Below are positions 1 through 10,959 of a DNA stretch of 64,000 nucleotides, piece after piece. The stretch's first letter is position 1. The number at the start of each line of letters is the position of its first letter. The translations under genes and the position numbers were made by a program. Source of the DNA: Salvator merianae (Eukaryota; Chordata; Lepidosauria; Squamata; Teiidae); the NCBI GenBank assembly GCA_003586115.2, contig QVOM02000073.1, positions 62,047,512 through 62,111,511 on the forward strand, in the 5' to 3' direction. Below the pieces are notes generated by a model that saw only the letters and a list, made by a program, of their open reading frames with translations, had not been told where the DNA came from and made no database searches.

Positions 1-328
1 TTGTACTGCATGGCCCTAGTATTTACTGTCAGCAGGCTACCAGCATTCACAGTGTGAATGCCGGTAACCTTGCTGGATCATGACCATGGTAGCAGACCAG
101 AAGCATCTGGCCGCATGACGACCGCCAGCACTGCACAGCATGCAGGTGTGCACAGGCACAATCATGTGATCATGTAGGTGCAGCAGCCACAGCAAGTATG
201 AACACATTTTACTGGGAGCTGCATTACCAGCTTCCCGTAAAACTGTGGAGCACTAATTAGTTATGCTGTGGAAGCACTTTGCTATCAAGTGTCCCAGACA
301 CTTGCTAGCACAAACTGCAAACAGGCCC
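1..328. mobile_element. Right end of a GC-rich foldback DNA transposon (5' part outside window)
   Basis: The segment ends in CTGCAAACAGGCCC, the complement of the GGGCCTGTTTGCA terminus seen at 47,586. Its body has the same style of CATGCA/TGATCATG-rich sequence as the elements at 14.3 kb and 47.6 kb. The left end lies outside the window, so neither length nor target duplication can be checked. No coding capacity is visible. Family membership rests on the shared terminus and composition. Confidence 0.5.
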
Positions 329-465
329 TTGGTTTCACCTTCTCAACAACCCTATGAGATAAGTACAGATCGCAAAGGACTGCCCCCCTGGTCATCCTAT
401 TGAATGTCTGTTCTTGAGTTGCTGTCCAGTGTCTGAGGGTGAGCTTGTGGTTTTAAGGTTGGCCA

Positions 466-933
466 TTATGGCACAGATGCACTGAATGAATTTGTAGAGG
501 AGAGATAAAATTTTCCAGACAAAAACAAGACAAAACCATCATTTCCTATGTGAGTTGGGGAAAAGTTTAAGAATTCCTCAAAAACTGCATGGTTGATGGA
601 TTGTTTCATGAAGTGGATGGGAGGCATAAGATGTCCTGACCTACTTTCATCTGTCAGCTTGACCACTGCACTGCTATCTTTGATGCTCTGCAACACCAGA
701 CCATGCCTGTCTGCATATTTCACTGACTCTGCTTTTCCTTTGCTGTAGAGATGAGCTTGTAACTGTTGGGAAGTAATTGGAAGTGGTGTTGTCTCAAAGT
801 CACTGGAACCTGAGAGAAATTGGGGAGTTAACTTTGATGTTCGATGTGTGGGCTGTCCATGCCAACATGGGTAGGAATGTGTGGAAGGATATATGTGTCT
901 GCTGGCACTATTTTCTGTGTGATCTTTTATCAA
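466..933 (-). CDS. Unrecognised 155-codon ORF, possibly a TE or retrocopy relic
   Basis: An open frame of 155 codons with mixed, non-repetitive composition. I do not recognise the product. The second half (about residues 75-140) has an ordinary globular look, with alternating hydrophobic and charged residues including PPIHFMKQ and FEEFLNFSP. No signal peptide, membrane segment or catalytic motif is evident. No flanking splice sites or poly(A) tract identify it as an exon or a retrocopy. A chance ORF of this length is plausible in 64 kb. It may equally be a fragment of an old transposon gene. Confidence 0.15.
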   Translation of the reverse strand: MIKDHTENSASRHIYPSTHSYPCWHGQPTHRTSKLTPQFLSGSSDFETTPLPITSQQLQAHLYSKGKAESVKYADRHGLVLQSIKDSSAVVKLTDESRSGHLMPPIHFMKQSINHAVFEEFLNFSPTHIGNDGFVLFLSGKFYLSSTNSFSASVP

Positions 934-1548
934 TAAACACTGTCATGCTGCTACAAAGACAAGTCTCCTTGTTCTTGATTCTGGACCAGTGAATAGTGAT
1001 TTTGACATCATCCCTCTTTGGGATGACATTTTCAATTTTTAGGAATCTTAAAATTCAAGGTTGCATCCTAGATCCCCTAAAGTGGCAGAGAAGTATGGAT
1101 TATGCTTTCCACTCAATCTATAAAAGAATTGGCCAATTCAGACATTTTCTATTGTGTTTTGGGAAAACTTAAAAAAAAAAAAAGCAACGAAAAATTGTCT
1201 GATTGGCCAATTGTTTCATAGTTTGGGTGGTGGGCATCACTCATATTACCACATCATCCATGCCAGTTGTGAGGCCCTGGGGGTGACACCCAACAGAGAT
1301 TGGAGAGTTCAAAAGATTTCCTCTATTTTTTTCCTATGGCCAGAAATTTCAAAATATTCCGAGCATTTCAAAAAGCATCACAATGGAATAACTCAAAATC
1401 TTTTCATAGGTTGTGAATTTTGCTTTGAATTTCAGTGGGCTTTGAATTACTATAGTTCCCAATATTTTTATGCAAAGCAACCACTAGATTTGACTAAGAA
1501 TATTTGACTTTGTACATAAACAGAAAAAAGTGGCTCAAAAGCAGATTA

Positions 1549-1686
1549 GAGGTGGTAGTGTCCACATGCTAGTGCCTTAATCCACATGAAAGGCCAGAGA
1601 ATGCACTTCCAAAATGTATTCTCTGGCCTTTAATGTGGATTAGAATTGGGATGGGAATGCTAGCATCTACATGTTACCATCTCTAA
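1549..1686. repeat. Imperfect palindrome (foldback MITE-like)
   Basis: Two arms, about 1549-1605 and 1615-1686, are inverted copies around a short loop. The strongest match is AAAGGCCAGAGAATGCA on the left against TGTATTCTCTGGCCTTT on the right, and the outer parts also pair (GATGCTAG/CTAGCATC). This is the structure expected of a short non-autonomous DNA transposon. Termini and target duplication were not resolved. GTGTCCAGATGCAGCC at about 1708-1723 may be the right end of a larger element. Confidence 0.5.
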
Positions 1687-2109
1687 GACATTTTAAGATC
1701 TTTTTTAATGTGTCCAGATGCAGCCTTTGTCTCCAAAATGGAATGAATGTTTGTGTGGATTTTAACAGAGCTTGGTTACATATGTTCCACCAAACTGACA
1801 CTTGTTTTGAAATATTATTCTTATCTAGTAAAATTTGTTATTTTTGTTGATAAGAGTGATGCAAACATCTAATCTCTAAATAAGTAGAAAGTTACTAATA
1901 AAAACACAAACCATTTCATCTTCATGCTTGCTCACAATCCATTTTTATGTGGTAAGGATATGTCTGATTTATAGCATTTTATTTTAAACCTCCTTATATT
2001 AAAAGCTGTTAAGGGCAATAACCTTTAAAATTTCACCTCGGAGTAAGCCCAATTTAACCCAATAATAAATAGTTGTGAAATTGTACTGAAATACCATTGC
2101 TCAGTTTTA

Positions 2110-2480
2110 TTCCTTTGATTTTGTACAGTAAATGCATTTATATACCACCTTTAAATGGCCCAAGGTCATATACAACAGAGCAAAAATATGATAATCATTT
2201 TTTTAAATAGCCCAAACCCAATTTTATATATATAATAAACTAAGTATATGATAAACAATACAGAGTAAAACAGAACAAAACAATGGTCATTTCCATATAG
2301 TGCAAGCTGCCTCCTGAAGCTGTGGCCTGGGTTATCGATAGCCTGCTTGGAGACCTGTCCACATTTTGAACAGCCCATCCTGTTGTAGCCCCAGCTACTG
2401 CAATCAAAGACCAGACCCAGGCTGAAAGAGTGAGCACAGTTTTTGAAAGTCAAGAATGAAAGTACCCGGCCTTTGTAATT
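2110..2480 (-). repeat. Probable antisense LINE 3' tail (L2/CR1-type)
   Basis: The stretch starting TATATACCACCTTTAAATGG followed by GCCCAAGG is the antisense form of the 3' tail common to amniote L2/CR1-type LINEs. Sequence beyond about 2300 is diverged and has no readable RT. Assignment is from memory of family style, not from an alignment. Confidence 0.35.
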
Positions 2481-3104
2481 CCTGACCAGCACCTTTTTGG
2501 CAGCACACCCAGGAGTAGCCCATTTCCAGTGCCGTTTTCAGGTGTCCAGCCTTATAGGAGTCAGGAATGGTATACCGGCCCATGGGAGCGTGATGTCTGC
2601 ACATGGACCTTCATGGACCAGTATGTCAGCAGTCCACTTGTGGACTACTTTTAATAGTTCTACCAGTGGGTTGGAGTATGGTGCCATTTTGGGTATATCT
2701 CACTCCAGAACTCTATCCAGTGTGGATAGAGCATTCTGAGGGTGACTCCTCTGCTGTTCTGAACCAGTGGGAGGAAGGCAAGTTCATAGAGTGCTCCACA
2801 GGCTGGATACCAACCAGTGCAGAATGGTCCTATAGCAAGACTGATAAGTATAAAGGAGAATCAACCAGTGGTCACAAAAGAAGTAAAAAGTCCTAGCGAG
2901 AGAAGCAACAGCCGTTATCTTTTTCTCCTTCTGTCTGTCCTCTGCTCCTTCATACTAGCCAGAAGCAGCCGCAGTTCTTATATTAGCCTGCAGGAGAGTC
3001 TGGTGGAGGCAGCAAGTATACACTTTCAGCAGCCAGTCTCGGTTATTTTCTTCTCCCCCTCATTTTGGATACTCTGATTGGCTGAATCTAATGCATAAAA
3101 ATAT

Positions 3105-3470
3105 AAGAGGAGTCCTACTGGACTGCGTCACAGCGCATCTAGTCCAGCACCCTGTTCCACACAATGGCCCACAGATTGCCTCTGGCTGGGCATCCTGCCT
3201 GTCTCTCCACCCTGGAGAAAAATAACTTTTCTCTATCCACCTTTGTCATAGAAGGCAAGATGTTGCAGCCAGATTTTGTAAGAAAGGTGTTCCAGCCCCT
3301 CGATCATTCCGGGTGTCCTTTTTTGCACCTTTTCCAGTTCCACAATATCCTTTCTGAGATGTGGGGACCAGAATTGTACACAATGTTCCAAGTGTGGCCT
3401 CACCATAGATTTATAAAGAGCCACAATGGTATTTGCCAACTTGTTTCCTATTCCCTTCCTAATTCTTGAT
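3105..3470 (-). pseudogene. CR1 LINE 3' end, antisense, RT C-terminal fragment
   Basis: Read on the minus strand, the sequence encodes the CR1 post-RT region: a stretch with KLANTIVALYKSMVRPHLEH, then FWSPHLRKDIVELEKVQKR. It runs into the CR1 3' UTR (antisense CATCTAGTCCAGCACCCTGTT). The same peptide block occurs at 63.0-63.4 kb. Only the 3' end is present, as is usual for CR1 copies truncated at the 5' side. The 3' UTR is internally shortened near 3190-3220. Not functional. Confidence 0.85.
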
Positions 3471-3860
3471 GTCTGTCTTGCATTTGTTCTGCCAGACTTT
3501 GTATTCCTTCCTGTTCTCCTCATTAGGACCAGACCTCCATTTTCTGAATGAGCTCTTCTTGCTTTTAATGACTTCCCATGCTGCATTTGTAGGCCACTTT
3601 AAAGCATGGGCAGGAGAAGGGGCTATTAAATCTGAAATTTGAACATACTTTGTAAAAGAAAGAACAAGAGACAAACTAGAAAGAAAATGAAAGTTTAAAT
3701 CAAGAATAGTGAACTTCTAGTTGTCTAGATGCTGTTGGACTCTAATCAGTCCCAGTTAGCAGCACCATATTTTCCATTAAATAGGTGTAAGAACATTCAT
3801 AAAAAGACTTACCATTTAGATAAAGACTATATGAATGATATTCTAGGGATTTGGAACAAA

Positions 3861-4299
3861 GGGCCTTTCTGCATGGATCCTTAATATAGATTAATATGGA
3901 TTAAGGGTCCATGTAGTGCACTTCTAGACCTTATAGATCTGCACATTAGTGTGGATCTATGAGACCACGCCCGCACTGGTCCACTCTGTTTGCATTAGAC
4001 TGAGTGTGATCCGGATTAAGGAAGCCTCGCTCCAGATCACTGATAGACTCGTTTAGTCGGGTCTACCAGTGAACCAACACAGCTCTGATCCAGAATGTGG
4101 GAGGTGTGCAAAAGGCACGCCTCCCATGTTCAGGACTACCAGTGGTGCCTTCCAGCAGTGTGCCATAGCATGCTACTGAAAAGCACCCTGCAGAGTTCTC
4201 TGAGACTAGGAACTTTTGTGATATGTGGCTGGAATCAATGGGCAAGGCTATTCGAAACCCACTGATCTTGATCAGGCACAAGTGAGTGCAGAAAGGGCC
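3861..4299. mobile_element. Non-autonomous DNA transposon with GGCCTTTCTGCA termini
   Basis: The left end reads GGGCCTTTCTGCA and the right end TGCAGAAAGGGCC, an inverted pair about 440 bp apart. The interior has smaller inverted motifs (for example GGATCCTTAATATAG near the left end) and no transposase. The termini resemble the palindromic MITE family at 13.8, 48.4, 51.7 and 59.0 kb, but the body differs, so this is probably a related family. A clear target duplication was not found. Confidence 0.6.
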
Positions 4300-4879
4300 T
4301 AAGTGCCATCAATATGCTGATACCCCTTAACCCTATTTCAGTTTATCATCTGAATTATGTGAAGCCATTAGAGAGAAATGATGATCTGGAAGTGGCAAAG
4401 TGATGGAATGAAGGGTGTCACGCTGATTTGTGTGATGTTTTTCCTTCCCTTAAACACAGTTCCAATCTGCTATGGACTGGAATCAAGTTTGAGGGAAGGA
4501 AAAATGACATGCCAGGCAGCAAGCTGCTGCCTCATAGATTTTGCTGGTTTCCCTAGAGACTATGCAGTTCTTAAACCGGTACTTGAATGCAGTGTTTCCT
4601 GCGTAATGACTAATAAATATGGCTCCTGATGAAATGAAGATCAAAATGTGATTTGGAAAGATGAGGCTGTGATTGGTGGAATGCCTGTGAGCTACTACTT
4701 TTTATATGAAAGACTTAGGTAGGCATCCTAAGGGACCTTGGGGTGTTATTGAAATAACAGATACGGTGCTTCTAGATAGTGGCAGCCTGTGGATCAGGTC
4801 CATGTGACTCAGGATTCATTTAAGTGTCATGTGGCCCCAGGTGGAATTCTTAGTTTTTGTTTTTATTGAATCATATTTC

Positions 4880-5160
4880 AGCTATGACTTTCAAACGAAG
4901 TTTGGAATTGATCCTGGTATACGGAATTGCTTTGCAAACCACTGCTGATTTTAGATTGTAGTGCTGCTATGTGTGGCCACTTATTTGTACTATGACCAGG
5001 GCCCAAGGAATGCATCAGATGTGGGAAGTGGCTTATTGCTGTATTCACTGACTTTGCAGCTGCATTCAACAGTGTCCGCTGGCCCACATTAAAGAAGGTA
5101 CTTACTGCAGAAAGTGTGCCTGTGAAGATAGTACATCTCTTACAACAGGTATATAGAGAA
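4880..5160 (+). pseudogene. Non-LTR retrotransposon RT, N-terminal half of palm (relic)
   Basis: Plus-strand translation gives FTDFAAAFNSVRWPTLKKVL followed by VPVKIVHLLQQVYRES. This matches the non-LTR RT pattern F-x-D-F-x-x-A-F-D-S-V, although the catalytic block here reads AFNSV. Sequence upstream to about 4880 fits the fingers region with in-frame decay. It stops abruptly near 5160 and the domain resumes near 6180, so about 1 kb has been inserted. The clade is unassigned. Confidence 0.6.
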
Positions 5161-6175
5161 TCAAAAAGTTCTTATTTATTTGTTTAATATCAAGAAACCT
5201 TTAACAATAAAACAGGTCAACATCATGAGTCAAAAGATGAGAAGCAGTCTGCAGTAAGAGTACTATACAGTATTTGTTTGCCCAAAAATCAATACATGAA
5301 CAACAAAATGCATTCACTCTTTATCTCGTGGGTAACTCTTCTGGTTTAAATTAGAAGTTGGGATCGCAGTAGCCAACTTACAATAACAACAGGGGACCAA
5401 AGATACCAGGGCAACATTAAGCTCTTATCTACTATTGAGAATTGTGAATCCAAGTAAGTAATGGAGAATAGTTAGACTGAAGGAGAGAAGGTTTATGTGG
5501 TAAATTTTCTAGCAGAGACCTCTAAATAGAATGGAACTTCATGAACATGTCCTGGCCTTTCATTTGTGTGGCTTAGCCTTTCATTTGCTTTATCTGGGAA
5601 CGTAGAAATTCTGTTGAGACAAAGTCCCACAGACACTTATACAAGATGTCTAGAGAAAGCGGGGGGGGGGGTGACATCCAATTTTTGGCTATTTATTGTT
5701 TAACTGCCATGAGCAGAAACTGCAAGAGTGGTTTATGAACAGAAGCTGCATTGCAGCCTTTGAATAGATGCAGCAGGTATGCTTCTGGAGTGGAGTTTAA
5801 CCTTAGAGGACTGTTTCACTACTAACAATCCATAATTGTGCTACAGGACCACCACAAATGCAAATAAGTGACATTGTGACATTTACAGTGGCAACATAAA
5901 GGTAAAACATTAATATTAATATAGGTAAGTTTGGGTGGTGTTAAATACCATGTACGAAGTACTTTTAAGCTGACCTCTCTGATTTGGGTGCTGGGACTAA
6001 TCATTTATAATCCTTAACCACTCATCCTACAAGAGCAGAGACCCTAAATCTGTGTCCCATTTAGTCCTTTGAGAAGGACTAAGTACCTAGAGAAGAAGTA
6101 AAGACTGAATACACTTCTTCGGTAAAACCAGAAATATGAGCCAGGAGGATAAGTATGAGTTTTTCAAGTGGAGTT
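5161..6175. other. Unidentified insertion within a LINE relic
   Basis: This segment separates two halves of one RT domain (4880-5160 and 6180-6820). It has no recognisable coding sequence. It starts TCAAAAAGTTCTTATTTATT, which suggests an A/T-rich retroposon tail in antisense, and contains a run of ten G at about 5661. I could not identify termini or a duplication. Confidence 0.4.
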
Positions 6176-6179
6176 AAGG

Positions 6180-6825
6180 TCTAGGGAAACCTCCCTTAAA
6201 ATAAGATGTGGAGAAGTTTGTTTGCATCAATGGCAAAATGTCTGAAGACTTTCCAGCATGTATTGACATTAGGCAAGGCCATATCAAATCTCCATAGCTA
6301 TTCAGCATTGTAGTTGATAACAATCATAGAAAAAGCTCCTTGGTTGGTGCATTATAAAATTTGCATCAATTATAAAATTGTCATGCTTGCAGATGACAGT
6401 GTGATTTCCACTCACAGTGAAGAAGACGCTTCGAAAATTCTCCTCGACATAAAAAAGGCTGGCCTAACTCTGAATGCTGACAAGACCAAGGTGCTTACGG
6501 CAGATGGCTCTGGAGTAGCCATACTCTTAGATAGCTCCCAACTTGAGCAAGTTAACTAGTTAAAACACACTGCAATCATTCAAGGAGAGAAAATATTAGC
6601 AACAACTATGGCAAGAATCAAGTCGGTCAAGATGATGCCTCTGGCAAAAAAAAAGTACCATAAGTATTACTACTACAATGGACAAAATCAAGTACAGAAT
6701 ATTAATTCCGTCAGTGCTGCTATAGGATGCAGAGTCACAGAACTTGCTGAAGACCCATCTGAAAAAGCTTGAAATGTTCCAAATGCTTTGCCTATGCCAC
6801 ATCCTGGGGAATTCAATCTGTGACA
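6180..6825 (+). pseudogene. Non-LTR retrotransposon RT, C-terminal half (relic)
   Basis: Translation resumes with VRQGHIKSP followed, after a stop, by LFSIVVD, the equivalent of the family's GVRQG-x-x-LSPxLF-N block. Next comes MLADDSVISTHSEEDASK with LADD in place of the usual YADD or FADD. AGLTLNADKTKVLTADGSG follows, and then the thumb-like LKKLEMFQMLCLCHILG. Stops and frameshifts show it is dead. Together with 4880-5160 it reconstructs most of one RT domain. It could be RTE-like or another clade; I cannot decide. Confidence 0.65.
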
Positions 6826-6828
6826 AAG

Positions 6829-7320
6829 GGCATTTTTGCACTTATGTGATAAGAACAGAATGATTAACAGGCTTCCGGCTGGTGAAGATGAAGTCCGGTG
6901 GGTGCAATTTGCACTTGCCAGCAATGGAAAAGACTGCAAGCTGATTAGCAGAGAGAGCAGTGTGAATGGGAATGCACTGGGCAGGAAGTGATGTCAGGAA
7001 TTATAGAGGCACGAATCCGAAGATAGAGCTAGTAATCCGAAACATAGAGCTAGGAATTTGAAGAGAGGGCTGTTTTTGAAGCCGGCCCCTCCCCACCACC
7101 ATTTCAAACCCGAAAGCAGTGCGAATGGACCTCCCCGATCTGTGTCTGATCACACAAGTTAGAATCAGGACTGCAAATTACTGCACCAGCCTTTCCCAGC
7201 TTCAGGTGAGCATCAGGTGGGCTTTGGTGCTATTCAGGGCTGCTGCTTTCATTTGCGAGTGCGAAAGCACCTGACTAGTGAGAGGACAGGAACGTTCCTC
7301 TCGCTAAGTGCAAACAGGCC
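6829..7320. mobile_element. GC-richer foldback-type DNA transposon, boundaries partly inferred
   Basis: The right end GCTAAGTGCAAACAGGCC is the complement of GGCCTGTTTGCACTT. The 120 bp before it (7199-7320: GTGAGCATCAGGTGGGC ... GGAACGTTCCTCTCGC) match the reverse complement of 51,561-51,700. A candidate left end is GGGCATTTTTGCACTT at 6829. That end is weaker, because LINE coding may continue a little past it. No target duplication was confirmed. Confidence 0.45.
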
Positions 7321-7784
7321 AAAAATATTCTGTAACAGACTGACAGTATCTAATGAGATTTGAAAGCATCAAACACAGTGGTTTGGACACTGACTCCCTT
7401 ACCAATTGCTCTGGAGGCTGCAATGATTGCTCCCCAAGAAAATGCTGCTAAAGCATGTAGAAGAAGATCTTGCAAAACCTTAACTCATCCTGATAGAAGA
7501 GAAAAATCTGCCCCTCAATAAACAACAATGTAGGGATATATTACAGAGTGTTAATGGACTCATAAAACCTACTGCAGTGTATTGGCTATATAACTGGGTG
7601 CCCCAGACCTGGCTTAAAGGACTTCAAGATCAAGCTTCAGCTCCTAGATGCTCCTTCATCCCGCTTACTTGTTCAAGGCCTAGAGGACAACAGTGGCCTG
7701 AAACATTTTTGACAAGCAAAGGATAATTTCCAGCTCCAGTTGATCCTGAATGGAGGTCATCTTGCCATAATATTAAATTTATTA

Positions 7785-10727
7785 AAAGTTAGATGTATTA
7801 AAGCTATCACTCCTTCTGTTCTGCCGTCCAACCAGCAGAATTTGGGGATGCCTGCCAACTGGCCCACCAGCCTGGCGGTGGTGCTTTTGAATGCCATATC
7901 AGTCCAGAATAAAACATCACTCATCCATGACTTAATTCTGGATGAAGGGGCTGACCTGACATGCATTATGGAGACCTGGATAGATGAACTGGGTGGGCCT
8001 AGTCTTACCTAGCTTTGTCCCCCAGGCTACTGTTTCAGACTGGTAGGGAGGGGAAAGGGGTGTTTTGCTGTAATCCATAGGGCTTCCATCTCTATTACCA
8101 GACAACAGAGAAACCGAATAGGGATTTTGCTGGTGTACTGCCCACCCCATTGCCCAGCAGCCTCCCTATCTGAGCTGGTTGAGATGGTCTCTGATGTGGT
8201 ATTGGAGGCTCCTGCCACAGTGGTGTTGGGAGATTTTAACATCCATGCGGAGACTATCCTCAGTGGACCAGCTAAGTTCCTCATGGCTTCCATGACGACT
8301 ATGGGTCTGTCTCAGTTTGTAAGTGGCCCAACTTACACAGGAGGCCATACCCTCAATCTGGTCTTTGCCACAGAGCTGATTGACAAGAATCCATTGATAG
8401 GAGGGCTGATGATAAGCCCACTGTCATGGACGGATCATTCCTTGGTAAAATTTGGACTGACAGTGACAGCTCCCCTCCATGGGGTGGGGGACCCATTGAG
8501 ATGGTCCACCCACAGAGATTTATGGAATCTGAGCAATTCCTGAATGCTCTGGGGGATTTTCCTGTTGGCATGGATGACGTTCCTGCTGAGGCTTTGGTCT
8601 CTCTCTGGAATCAGGAGATGAACAGAGCCATCAACATGATCACTCGCAAGTGCCCTCAGCATACCTGTAGAGCCCGTAATGCACCCTGATATTCCACGGA
8701 GTTACGGGCAATGGAACAGGAAGGTCAACGGCTAGAGCACAGATGGTGTAAATCCCTCTGTGAATCTGATGAACACTGGCTAGAAGACATTATCGTGCCT
8801 ATCATGTGGCGGTGATGGTGGTGAAAAGATCTTATTGCTCCGCCACCATTGTATCCTCAAGTAACCATCCAGCAGAGCTCTTCCAAGTAGTAAATGTTAT
8901 AAAATCATGCCCAAGAAAACAAGGACAATTGCCTTGCAATATCTGCTGTGATGAATTTGCAAGGCACTTTGAGGGTAAAGTCACTCAGATTCATGGGGAT
9001 TGGATGCCACAGTTGAGAATAATCCAGAGGAAGTGTCCAGAGAACTGTCTGGTCCAGTTACTTTGGATCAGTTTCAATTATTGTGGCTGGAGGATGTGGA
9101 CAAGCTGCTTACTAGAGTTCGATCTACTACATGCCCTCTAAATCCTTGCCCTTCTTGGTTGATAAAAGCTAGCAAGGAGGGTATGACCAGGTGGGTCCAG
9201 AGAGTAGCAAATGCCTCCTTGAGACATGGGGTGGTCCTGCTGGCTCTTAAAGAGGCGGTGGTACAGCCCCTCCTCAAGAAGTCCTCCCTGAATCCAGATG
9301 ATTTAAACAACTATCCACCAGTGGTCAACATACCACTTTTGAGCAAGGTGCTAGAGAGTGCCGTAGCTGTTCAACTACAAGCATGCTTGGAAGAAGCTGA
9401 TTATCTAGACCTATTTCAACCTGACTACAGAAACCACCTTGGTTGCCCTACTTGATGACCTTGTCCGGGAGAAAGACAAGGGGAATGCATCCCTATTTGT
9501 TTTCCTAGATCTCTCAGTGGCTTTTGATACCATTGATCGTGATATCCTTCTGAAGAGACTACGGAGTTTATGAATTGGAGGCACTGTGTTACAGTGGTTC
9601 TGCTCCTATTTCCGAGGCCAATTCCAGAAGGTAGTTGTGGAAGATTCCTGCTTATCATCCTATGAACTCAGGTGTGGGGTTCCTCAGGGGTTGATCTTAT
9701 CTCCCTTTCTTTTCAATATCTATATGAAGCCACTGGGGGAGGTCATCAGGAGATTTGGAGTCAGATGTATCAATATGCAGATGACACCCTGCTCTACATA
9801 TCTGTGCCATCTGAATCAGGATGGGTGGTTGAAGTGTTGGACAGGAGCCTGTAAGCAGTAATGGGCTGGATGAGGGCCAATAAATTGAAGTTGAATCCGG
9901 ACAATACGAAGGTACTGCATGTCAGAGGGTCTCGGGTCCATGAAGTTGGAAGGCACCTGACTCTTGATGGGGTTGCTTTGCCCTCGACAGAACAGCTGCG
10001 GAAACTGGGTGTACTCTTGGACTCTAAGCTTACACTTGAAACTCAGGTGAAGGAGCTGGCCAAGAATGCATACCTCTGGCTATGGCTGGTTTGCCACCTA
10101 TGACCCCTTCTGGACAGAGATGATCTGGCCAAAGTAATCCACGCTTTGGTAACTTCCAGATTGGATTACTGTAACGCGCTTTACATGGGGTTGCCCTTGA
10201 AGATGGTTTGGAAGCTGCAACTGGTGCAGAATGCAGCAGCAGGACTGCTGACTGGAACACCTGGGCGGATGCATATCATGCCAGTCTTAAAAGAGCTGCA
10301 CTGGCTGCCAATTCACTACCGAGCCCAATTCGAGGTGTTAACCTTAACCTATAAGGTCTTAAATGACTTGGGCCCCAAATACCTAAAGGAGCGTCTTCTC
10401 CCATATCAGCCTGTCCGTGCCTTAAGATCTGCAGATGAGGCCCTCCTGAATGTACCACCGCCTTCAATAGCTAAAGGGGTGGGCACCCAGGATAGGGCCT
10501 TTTCAGTGGTGGCACCCAGACTCTTCCCCCTGAGGTGCGTCAAGCTTCTTCACTTTACAACTTTAGGAGAGCAATAAAGACGCACCTATTTATCCTTGAC
10601 TTTGGCTAAAGGTACAGCTTTCCTTCTCTACTTTCAGACTACTGTTTTATTGCATGCCTTTTATGTTTTTGTTGTTGTTTTAATGGTTGATAAAGATGCA
10701 AATAAATAAATAAATGAATGAATAAAA
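7785..10727 (+). pseudogene. L2 LINE, near-complete ORF2 region, degenerate
   Basis: The longest retroelement here. Recognisable blocks in order: endonuclease start (LLNAISVQNKTSLIHDLILD at about 7885-7945), core (VVLGDFNIHAET at 8220-8260), and the endonuclease tail. RT follows: fingers (VVQPLLKKSSLNPDDLNNYP at 9255-9315), palm (DLSVAFDTIDRD near 9510-9540), GVPQGLILSPFLFNIYMKP at 9675-9730, YADDTLLYISVP at 9770-9810, MGWMRANKLKLNPDNTKVL at 9861-9917, and the C-terminal block from LDYCNALYMGLPLK to HWLPIHYRAQFEVLTLTYK (10,160-10,350). Catalytic YADD and AFDT survive, but frameshifts and stops split it into at least six frames. The 3' end is an AAATAAAT tail at 10,700-10,727. This order and these motifs are the L2 clade's. 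It probably moved by target-primed reverse transcription. Confidence 0.9.
10700..10727 (+). repeat. (AAAT)n / AATG tail of the L2 LINE
   Basis: A short tandem of AAAT and GAAT units directly follows the L2 3' region. Such simple-repeat tails are typical of the 3' end of L2/CR1-group elements. Confidence 0.7.
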
Positions 10728-10959
10728 TAGTGATGCATGCTGTGGAAACCTTAGGGTTGAGATAATTACATTTCTAAAGTTTCTGATTTGAATCTGTTTT
10801 ACTGTTGTTTTCAGCTTTTTTGTACTGGACTTTAAATCTGTGGTAATTTGCCCTGAGACCATGCATTGTAGAGTGGGACATAAATGTAAATAAATGAAAT
10901 GAAATGATAATAAAACAAAAATAAATGAGAAGAAACATTTTCTTTACAACGGGCAAGGT

